Source of the DNA: Caryophanales bacterium UBA6877
Lineage (GTDB): Bacteria > Bacillota_I > Bacilli_A > RFN20 > CAG-826
Assembly (NCBI GenBank): GCA_002451465.1
Contig: DKCJ01000010.1
Span: 12,466-33,064, forward strand
DNA: 20,599 nucleotides
Direction: 5' to 3'
In this document: positions 6,514-13,627 of the stretch, piece by piece
How positions within the stretch are numbered: the stretch's first letter is position 1
Layout of the letters: each line of letters starts with the position of its first letter
Position numbers and translations under genes: made by a program
Notes under the pieces: generated by a model
The model's input: only the letters and a program-made list of their open reading frames with translations
Databases searched by the model: none
Told to the model about the DNA's origin: nothing

Positions 6514-8487
6514 TTAAGAAACTATCAAAGTTTTTACATAATCATTTAAAGCTTTATCTTCACAATATACATAACATCCTTTAATTCCACGTGTTAATAA
6601 AACATAATATGTATTTCTTATTATTTTTTTAACTAAATCTCTTGGTGTCTTTTTATTATATGCTTTATCACTACTTGGATGTTGTTCGGTATCAATTTCA
6701 ATTTTTCCATTTCTATAAATAAGATCCTTACCAATAATTACACCACAATAATTAAGATCAAGCCCTTGACATGTATGAATACAACCTATTTCATCAATTG
6801 AATAAGGATCTTCAACCCATGAATAATTATTTTGATTATTTAAATTCCATTTAGCTTTAAAACCATCTGGATAATCAAAATCATAATCAGGACCATTTCG
6901 ATCTTCGTTTTTAGAAATCCATTTATGAGTATATCCTGCAACTAATCGACATCTACCACTAATATCAGTATTACTTAATAAAACACCTTTATTTTTTTGT
7001 ATTTCTTGTTCATAATTTTTCTTTTCTTCATCATCTTTTAATTTTATTAATTCAAACATTTTTTTAGGACTATCAAAAACTTTAAATTCATATTTATTTT
7101 TTGTAACATTAAATAGAATTTTATTATTGTTGTACCCAAGTAAATATTTTATAAAACTAATATAATTATCCCCTCCTAAACATCTAAATTGAGAAGTAAG
7201 TTCAAGTTCTGGTCCCTCGATTAATGTTGAGTGACATTTTCTTGCCATATCTCTTATTTTGTCTATTGTTGCATAATCATTACACGTAACTGCTTGATCT
7301 TCATCCATAAAAAATACGCTTACTAAAGAAGCTTCAATTGTCTTCCTAAATAAATGATCACCCTTAGTAAGACCAGTGCCGCCTTTAAAATCAAAAATAC
7401 GATGTGCTTCATCAAAAAGGCAACAATCAAATTCGTTTTTTTAAGCATTTTTTAAAACAAGAGGATGCTTAAATAAAACATTAATTTCACTATTTTTATA
7501 GTTATTGCCGTGAAGTTCTTTTGTATATGAATTTCTTGGTGCAGCATTAGAGGTAAAATATGCGGCATTTAATTTTTTACCTTCACCTTTTTTAGGATTT
7601 AGCAATAAGCCTAAAGCATTAATTGCCACAACTGATTTACCAGTGCCAGCACCTCCTTTAATGATTATAGTTTCTTTTCTATTATAATATTTTGCGTCTC
7701 TCGCTTCTTGAACAATAGTTGTAATTGCCTTTTTTTGTGCATCATCATAACCAAAAAATTCATTACCTTTCAAGGCATTTAAAAGCATTTTCGATAATAA
7801 ATCTGAAGGAATTAATTCACTATCTTCAATTCTATAAAGAAGATCGCTAGAAGGATGTTTAACATATTTTTCTAAAAAAGATATTAATTTATTTGTGTCA
7901 TCTTCTAAGAAACAAGGATTTTCTTTGACCAAAGGAAATATATTTAAATTATCAAGTAAACTACTTCGATTTTCATCCATATTATGTAAGTAAGAGCATG
8001 AGTGTAAATTAACAGGTTCCTTTCTTACGAAGACATTAAAATTTTGAATAGATCTAGCGTAATTATATGCTTGATAAGATGGGTGCCAATGATCTTCAAA
8101 TCTATTTTTTGCAACATTAACAAAAACATATTCAGGTAATTTAGAAGATTGAACATTACTCCATTGCTTTAATTCAACTATGATAACATTTTTATTATTA
8201 GAATCATCAATACCATATATCAAAAAATCAATCCTAGTTTTTTGTTGATTTATTTTATATTCAATAGCAACTTTAACATTTTTATCAATAGACGTTTTTT
8301 GTAAAACTTTAGCAACAAAAGGCAAGGATTTTCTCCATGCTTTTTCTTGACTTATATCAAAATTTCTTATTCCAGCATTATACATAGCCTTTTTAACTTC
8401 GTCACCAATTTTTATGCATTCGCCATCTTGATTTATAATGCTACAAGCATTTATAAAGTTATTTATTGTTTCGTGATATATAATCAT
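6514..8487 (-). pseudogene. DUF2075-type nuclease-helicase interrupted by an in-frame TAA
   Basis: One reading frame of about 656 sense codons is broken by a single TAA at 7441-7443; both sides are in the same frame and join without a gap. Upstream of the stop: a PD-(D/E)XK-like segment (KTRIDFLIYG... IIVELKQW; D87, E105, K107 from the ATG at 8487) and Walker A GGAGTGKS (278-285). Downstream: Walker B CLFDEAHR, then FFMDEDQAV, LTSQFRC, GCIHTCQGLDLNY and YYVLLTRGIKG, the remaining SF1-like motifs of DUF2075 (Schlafen group 3-like) proteins. DUF2075 occurs in the Nhi nuclease-helicase immunity family, so an anti-phage role before disruption is plausible but inferred. The frame opens at a GTG (8499), but the ATG at 8487 has GGTGG 8 nt upstream and is preferred. 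The second half begins inside a helicase motif and has no start site of its own. Confidence 0.85.
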
Positions 8488-8510
8488 TTTTTCTACCACC
8501 GTATGCCAAA

Positions 8511-8519
8511 ATTATATCA
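8511..8519 (-). promoter_or_regulatory. Extended -10 promoter of the DUF2075 gene
   Basis: The minus strand reads TGATATAAT, a perfect extended -10. It would start RNA near 8504, about 17 nt before the preferred ATG with its GGTGG ribosome-binding site. No clear -35 is seen, as is common with TGn-TATAAT promoters. Confidence 0.6.
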
Positions 8520-8592
8520 CATTTATAACATATTAAAATAATCACTAATTAAACAATTAGATTTCTCAATAATCCATAAAATAAGTTCAACT

Positions 8593-11500
8593 TCACTCAT
8601 ACAAACTAACTTGTTCATATTCAACTTCTTTTGAAAGTTTCTTAAAATTATTTTTAAATAAATTAATAATTAATTCATAGTCTTTTATGGAATTATTAGA
8701 AATAATAAATAATTTAAGACCATATTTATTTAAAAGTTTACGTTTTTCATTATCATATTTAATTTGTTTATTACTACCTAAATGTTCTCCACCATTAATT
8801 TCAAAAATACAAATTGGTTTATAAGATTTATTAAAAAAGCTTGTCGATAAGTATATAACTACATCAAATTCTTTTTCACCTATTAATTTAGCATCCTCTT
8901 TATCTTTTGGAACAAATACATCTTTAACAGGAACATTTCTTAGGACTTTAAATCGTGTTTTTCGATAATTGAAATAAGGTTCAATTGTTTTAAAAAACTC
9001 TGATTCATTCTGTGAATTATTTGAAAAATTACTATAAACATTTATTGGGTCTTTTGGAATATCAATCTTTCCATTAGATTCTACATATTTTGATAAATAA
9101 TATAAATTACTATTTTTATCAGCTTTTAGTTCAATTGCTTTTTTATCCCCAACAAATACAAAATTTTCTTTCGCTCTTGTTATTGCAACATTAATTAATT
9201 CTTTATTATCTTCAATCCAATTCATAGTTTTTTTAGATGTTGAAAGACTTATGGCATTTGAAAGAATTATTGTCTTATATTCAGAGCCTTGGAATGTGTG
9301 AATTGTGCCAGCTTTAACATTTTTAATATCATTAGCATTTAGTAAATTATTAATTAATCTCGCTTGATTTACAAATGGTGTAATAATTCCAACATTCTGG
9401 TAATTATTCTTTTTAATAAAGTTAACGATACTTAAAGCTTCATTTTGATAAGCATTTTTAGTATCAGCATCTTTTTGATTCATTACATCAATATATGTAA
9501 GGTTTCCTACATTAATATTTTTTAAAATCAGTTCATTATCATAAAATCTCTTATTAGAAAAAGAAGCAATTTTTCTAGCGCAACGATAATGTTCTCTAAG
9601 CAAAATTTGTTTACTATTTTTATCTTTAACCATCATTAGTTTAAGAATAGAGTTATTTGTATAATTATATTCTTTACTAATTTGAAAATTATTCATGAGT
9701 CTTTTATTAATATTTAAATCTAATAAACAAACTGGTTTTAATTGATTTAAATCACCAACTAAAACAAGTCTTTCACCGCGAATAATTGGTATTAAAGAAG
9801 TTAAAATATTGCTTTGAGCACTTTCATCCATCACCACTTCATCAAAATGAATTCTAGGTGAACCTAGTTTAAAAGAAGATAAATTAGTAGAGATTATAAA
9901 TGGAAAAACATTTAAAAACAATGATAAATTTGTATCATCATGAATATATTTATTAAAGGCGACTAATCTTTCATCTAAGTCATCTATGAATAAAATATTT
10001 TTTAATTTCTCGTAAGGTTCAGTTAATAATTTCTTGTACCTTAATAAAATTAAATATCTTAAATAATTTTTATATTTTTCATTACCAATGATAGATAACG
10101 TTCTTTTATAAATTTCACTATCATTTACATTTTGATATTTTTTAAGTTCTTTTAAAATTAAATTTATTTCATTATCGAGAGATTTATCAATTAACTTGAT
10201 ATTGTTCAATTTTTTAATATTTAAAAGTCTATCTTTTTTATCGATTAAATCGTGTCTTACTTCATAATAAGAAATAGCATCACTTAATCCGGTTGATAAA
10301 TCTTTACTTATCTTTATTGTTTTATATTTATCGATTAATTTTTTATTTTTTAAAACAAAATTATATATATCTTTTAGTTTCACCAATGAATCTTTAGTTA
10401 CTTCATTATTTGAAATTTTTATAATTGGAAATAATAAACCAGGAATAAGATCACCTAATAAAAATCTAAATTTTTCTTCTATATCAATTAATGGTTTATT
10501 ATTATTTGAACATATTAAAACCGTTCTATTATTGAAAAAATTAGTTAATAATAGATTAAAGATTGTTTCAGTTTTTCCTGTACCAGGAGGACCAATTACA
10601 TAAGTAATTTTATTAACAGAGGCATTATAAATAGCACGTATTTGATCTATATTTATTTTATTCTTATCAAATATTGCAATATTTATATCTTTATTATATG
10701 AATTTTTTGATCTATTTCGTCCAAAATAAGCTTTAAGAGGAGACGATAATTGTTTAAGAGAGCCATCAACATGTATTTGATTTAGCGTTTCAGAAACTCC
10801 ATACAAATTTGATTTCTCTAAAACAAATAAATTAGGTCTTGTATTGCTTTTTTCATTATGATTGTAATTTTTTTCAATTAAAGCTTTATATTGACTAAAA
10901 TTTGCTTCAAAAAATGTTTCAAATTCACTAGAAGAAACTCCTTCTAAATAATTTGATAAAGATATTTTAAAACCATCAATTAAAAATGTTTTATTGATAG
11001 AAACATTATTTGCTATAGATAAAGTTTTTGTAGCAAAATCAAGATATACTTCTTTATAAGCAACGACATATTGCTTAGAATTAAGATCAATTGAAAATAA
11101 ATTAATACAAAGCGTAACAAATGAACGATTTTGATTTTCAACCTGTTTTAAATTATTTTTGAATAAATTATCAATTATTTTTCTAAAATCTTCATCACAT
11201 AATTTAAGTTCTTTTTTAATTAAAAATTTATTTAAATCAAGACCTTCTAAAGTAATACTATTCTTTAAACAAGGATCATTATCTAACACATAACACTCAT
11301 GAAGATATTCTAAGATATTATTATCAAAACTATTTAATTCGAAAAAGTTTTCAATCTTACTAATTTTTTCTTTTAAAGTGGTTGGTGTTTTAAAAAAAGT
11401 ATTTTCATTTATTTCACAATTTTTAATCTTATCAATATGCAATACTATAGAACCATCATTTTTTAATTTATCTTGTTTGAATGCATTAAATAAATAACAT

Positions 11501-11643
11501 TTTATAGTATTCTTTTCAGGATCTATATCAGTTATTCCAATATAAAAATTTGTTACTTCATTATTTTTATTGATGTAATTAATCTCTAACCATTTATTAG
11601 ATAATATAGCTTGATATATTTTATTTTTTACAGTTAAAAACAT
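8593..11643 (-). CDS. SF1 helicase with WYL-like N-terminus and C-terminal DUF2726-like nuclease domain
   Basis: A 1016-aa intact protein. Residues 5-77 (IYQAILSNKWLEINYINK...FYIGITDIDP) have the spacing of a WYL-like beta domain, a probable ligand- or nucleic-acid-sensing module. The Upf1/Dna2-like SF1 core carries Walker A GPPGTGKT (351-358), Walker B VMDESAQ (604-610), VGDLNQLKP (629-637), REHYR (683-687), GTIHTFQGSEYK (779-790) and the arginine-finger motif NVAITRAKE (818-826). The charged, helix-rich segment at about 410-560 is an insertion between motifs. The C-terminus (about 880-995) has EFDVVIY (D927) and CIFEINGGEH (E948), followed by a conserved YDNEKRKLLNKYGLKLF, as in DUF2726, a PD-(D/E)XK-like fold. 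The usual ExK lysine is replaced by Asn950, as in DUF2726 proteins with ExDG/ExNG. It likely translocates on nucleic acid and may cut it; a defence role is inferred from the neighbours. No Shine-Dalgarno sequence precedes the ATG. Confidence 0.85.
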   Translation of the reverse strand: MFLTVKNKIYQAILSNKWLEINYINKNNEVTNFYIGITDIDPEKNTIKCYLFNAFKQDKLKNDGSIVLHIDKIKNCEINENTFFKTPTTLKEKISKIENFFELNSFDNNILEYLHECYVLDNDPCLKNSITLEGLDLNKFLIKKELKLCDEDFRKIIDNLFKNNLKQVENQNRSFVTLCINLFSIDLNSKQYVVAYKEVYLDFATKTLSIANNVSINKTFLIDGFKISLSNYLEGVSSSEFETFFEANFSQYKALIEKNYNHNEKSNTRPNLFVLEKSNLYGVSETLNQIHVDGSLKQLSSPLKAYFGRNRSKNSYNKDINIAIFDKNKINIDQIRAIYNASVNKITYVIGPPGTGKTETIFNLLLTNFFNNRTVLICSNNNKPLIDIEEKFRFLLGDLIPGLLFPIIKISNNEVTKDSLVKLKDIYNFVLKNKKLIDKYKTIKISKDLSTGLSDAISYYEVRHDLIDKKDRLLNIKKLNNIKLIDKSLDNEINLILKELKKYQNVNDSEIYKRTLSIIGNEKYKNYLRYLILLRYKKLLTEPYEKLKNILFIDDLDERLVAFNKYIHDDTNLSLFLNVFPFIISTNLSSFKLGSPRIHFDEVVMDESAQSNILTSLIPIIRGERLVLVGDLNQLKPVCLLDLNINKRLMNNFQISKEYNYTNNSILKLMMVKDKNSKQILLREHYRCARKIASFSNKRFYDNELILKNINVGNLTYIDVMNQKDADTKNAYQNEALSIVNFIKKNNYQNVGIITPFVNQARLINNLLNANDIKNVKAGTIHTFQGSEYKTIILSNAISLSTSKKTMNWIEDNKELINVAITRAKENFVFVGDKKAIELKADKNSNLYYLSKYVESNGKIDIPKDPINVYSNFSNNSQNESEFFKTIEPYFNYRKTRFKVLRNVPVKDVFVPKDKEDAKLIGEKEFDVVIYLSTSFFNKSYKPICIFEINGGEHLGSNKQIKYDNEKRKLLNKYGLKLFIISNNSIKDYELIINLFKNNFKKLSKEVEYEQVSLYE

Positions 11644-11667
11644 AAATTTAAAAATCTAACTTTTTTT

Positions 11668-11676
11668 AGTATATCA
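11668..11676 (-). promoter_or_regulatory. Extended -10 promoter of the 1016-aa helicase gene
   Basis: The minus strand reads TGATATACT, an extended -10 lying 25 nt before the ATG, which predicts a leader of about 18 nt. No good -35 is visible. Confidence 0.5.
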
Positions 11677-11777
11677 TATTTATTCTTAATTTTTTAAAAT
11701 ATATCGAATAAATCAAGTGATTTTATCGTAATAATTAATTATTTCTATAATAATTATAATTTCGAAATATCAATTTA

Positions 11778-11786
11778 TGATATAAT
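11778..11786 (+). promoter_or_regulatory. Extended -10 promoter of the lipoprotein gene
   Basis: The plus strand reads TGATATAAT, a perfect extended -10. Predicted initiation near 11793 leaves a leader of about 130 nt before the ATG at 11925, long compared with other genes in the window. Confidence 0.55.
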
Positions 11787-11822
11787 AAAATTGCTAATGT
11801 AATTAGGACATTAAATAACGTC

Positions 11823-11858
11823 TTTGTTGAAACATTTTTAAAAATAGAACTCAACAAA
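11823..11858 (+). other. Inverted repeat in the lipoprotein mRNA leader
   Basis: TTTGTTGA (11823-11830) and TCAACAAA (11851-11858) form an 8-bp stem around a 20-nt AT-rich loop, with a further ATTTTT/AAAAAT pairing inside. No T-run follows, so it is not a terminator. It could be a leader RNA structure or an operator. I recognise no known riboswitch or T-box in this leader. Confidence 0.4.
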
Positions 11859-11924
11859 TGCAAAAACAAAATGATCAATTTGCACCAATTAAATTAGTTA
11901 ACAATATTATTTGGGGGTTTAAAA

Positions 11925-12848
11925 ATGAAAAAGAATAAATATTTATTAATTGCCGCACTTCCTTTACTTTTAGTTTCTTGTAATAAAAAAGATAGTGTTG
12001 GAATTCCAACAGGTGAAAAAGTAAGTGAAACAGAAACTTATACAGTACTTACAAAAGCAAGTGAAGCCACATCAAAACAAGATAGTTTTGGTTTTAAATT
12101 AACTAGCTATTTTGATAGTAAAACCGAGGCAGCATATACTCAAGGCACAGTAAAACAAACATCAGACACATCAACAAATGTTAAATTAGATGCAAATTTT
12201 GGAGTAACAGGTTTTAAAGAAGAAAAATTAAAAGATGTTGAGGCATCTTTAGTTACTAGTGGAAGTTTAGAACTAAAAGCAAGTAATACAAACTTAAACA
12301 CTTCATTAGGCGCTGGAGTTTATCTTGAAGATGGAACTTTATATTGTAATCTTGAAAATCTTGCACCACTTTTAGAATTTGTAACTATACCATCAACTTA
12401 TTTAACATCTTTAAAATTTAAAACAACTATTCCTAGTGATGTCGATAATTCTTTAAAAGAAATTCTTGAAGATGATACATGGAGTGAATTCATAGAAGAA
12501 ATTAAAGAAGAATCAAAAAGTTTTGAAACATTAAAAACTAAAGATGGTGATTATGCTTATGTCTTTGATCTTGATTTAGAAAAATTAGCATCTAGTTCAT
12601 CAACTAGCTTTAGTGGAGATGTAACTGGCTCTGTTAAATGTTCCTTACTTTTTAATGATAAAGGCTTTAAAAACTACTATTTAACCATGGATGTAGCTTC
12701 TAAATTTTCAGTCGATGATGGTACAAATGAAAATTCAATAACTACAAGTACTTCAGTAAAAGGTGAAGTTAAACTTTCATTCCTTTATGGAGATGAAGTT
12801 AGTGTTGAAAAAGTTAAAGATCCATCATCATTTGTTGAACAAAAGTAA
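11925..12848 (+). CDS. Putative secreted lipoprotein, function unknown
   Basis: A 307-aa protein with a classical lipoprotein signal peptide: MKKNK, a hydrophobic stretch ending in LLLVSC, and the lipobox cysteine at residue 19. It should be diacylglycerated and anchored to the outer face of the membrane. The mature part is Ser/Thr/Lys-rich, has no further transmembrane segment, and alternates polar and hydrophobic residues in a pattern expected of beta strands (for example TSGSLELKASN and VTGSVKCSLLFND), loosely reminiscent of LolA/LppX-like beta folds; this last point is impression only. A strong GGGGG ribosome-binding site (11913-11917) sits 7 nt before the ATG. It is the only plus-strand protein gene in the window, is monocistronic, and ends 21 bp before a terminator. 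No enzyme motif is recognised. Confidence 0.75.
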   Translation: MKKNKYLLIAALPLLLVSCNKKDSVGIPTGEKVSETETYTVLTKASEATSKQDSFGFKLTSYFDSKTEAAYTQGTVKQTSDTSTNVKLDANFGVTGFKEEKLKDVEASLVTSGSLELKASNTNLNTSLGAGVYLEDGTLYCNLENLAPLLEFVTIPSTYLTSLKFKTTIPSDVDNSLKEILEDDTWSEFIEEIKEESKSFETLKTKDGDYAYVFDLDLEKLASSSSTSFSGDVTGSVKCSLLFNDKGFKNYYLTMDVASKFSVDDGTNENSITTSTSVKGEVKLSFLYGDEVSVEKVKDPSSFVEQK

Positions 12849-12869
12849 TTTATATTAATTATCCATATT

Positions 12870-12900
12870 AAAAAAGCAACTGTTCATCAGTTGCTTTTTT
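12870..12900. terminator. Bidirectional intrinsic terminator between lipoprotein gene and pflA
   Basis: A 13-bp stem AAAAAAGCAACTG/CAGTTGCTTTTTT with a 5-nt loop has T-runs on both strands, so it can stop transcription from the lipoprotein gene (+) and the pfl operon (-). On the minus strand the last four sense codons of pflA lie in one arm and its TGA stop (12887-12889) spans the arm/loop junction, so the coding sequence and terminator are superimposed. Confidence 0.9.
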
Positions 12901-13624
12901 CTATTCCTAGTATCTTTTTTGCTCTTAATAATTCTTCACTACTAGGTTCTTTTATATCCATTAAAGAATAAGGTATACCAAGTTCTTTGTATTTCATAAT
13001 TCCTAAAGTGTGATAAGGAAGGATTTCAAATTTTGTAACATTATTTAGTGAATTAACAAAATTCTTAAGTAACAATAAATCACTTTCAGAGTCAGTAAGC
13101 ATTGGCACTAAAACGTGTCTTATCCACATCTTTTTATTATGTGAGTCTAAATATTTAATAAATTTTAATATAGATTCATTACTTTTTAATGTTAACCACT
13201 TATGTTTTTCATTATTCATTTCTTTAATATCAACTATAAATAAATCAGTTAAATTTAGTAATTTATTAAGTTTAGTTAAAAAATCTTCACTTTCATTAAA
13301 TGGCTCACCAGCTGTATCAATACATGTATTAATGTTATATTTTTTTGCTAAAGTAAAAAGTTCAATTAAAAAATCTAATTGAAGCAAAGGTTCACCTCCA
13401 CTAACAGTTATTCCTCCATCATTTTTCCAATAAGCTTTATAGCGAAGAGCTTTCTTAATAAGCTCTTCGCTAGTAAATGTTTTATATTCGTTTTTACACC
13501 ATGTTTCAGGATTATGACAATATTTACAACGCATATTGCATCCATGAAGGAAAATAACAAATCTTATTCCAGGACCATCTACTGCTCCAAATGTTTCGAT
13601 TGTTTCAATTTTTCCTTGAATCAT
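12887..13624 (-). CDS. pflA: Pyruvate formate-lyase activating enzyme (radical SAM)
   Basis: A 245-aa radical-SAM activase that uses a 4Fe-4S cluster and S-adenosylmethionine to install the glycyl radical on PflB. The cluster motif is CNMRCKYC (C29, C33, C36; CX3CX2C), preceded by the family signature DGPGIRFVIFLHG and followed by the SAM-binding GGITVSGGEPLLQ. Its length and N-terminus (MIQGKIETIETFGAVDGPG) match canonical PflA. It starts 3 bp after pflB, so activase and substrate are co-transcribed. The gene ends inside the bidirectional terminator. Confidence 0.96.
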   Translation of the reverse strand: MIQGKIETIETFGAVDGPGIRFVIFLHGCNMRCKYCHNPETWCKNEYKTFTSEELIKKALRYKAYWKNDGGITVSGGEPLLQLDFLIELFTLAKKYNINTCIDTAGEPFNESEDFLTKLNKLLNLTDLFIVDIKEMNNEKHKWLTLKSNESILKFIKYLDSHNKKMWIRHVLVPMLTDSESDLLLLKNFVNSLNNVTKFEILPYHTLGIMKYKELGIPYSLMDIKEPSSEELLRAKKILGIEKSN

Positions 13625-13627
13625 ATA

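Noticed and set aside
6514..7308. A free-standing 264-aa gene starting at the ATG at 7308
   Set aside because: It begins within a helicase motif (MDEDQA), has no ribosome-binding site, and is in frame with the upstream part across one TAA; it is the 3' half of the interrupted DUF2075 gene.
11644..11924. A riboswitch or T-box ahead of the lipoprotein gene
   Set aside because: No T-box sequence, specifier stem or known aptamer signature is visible; only a simple inverted repeat.
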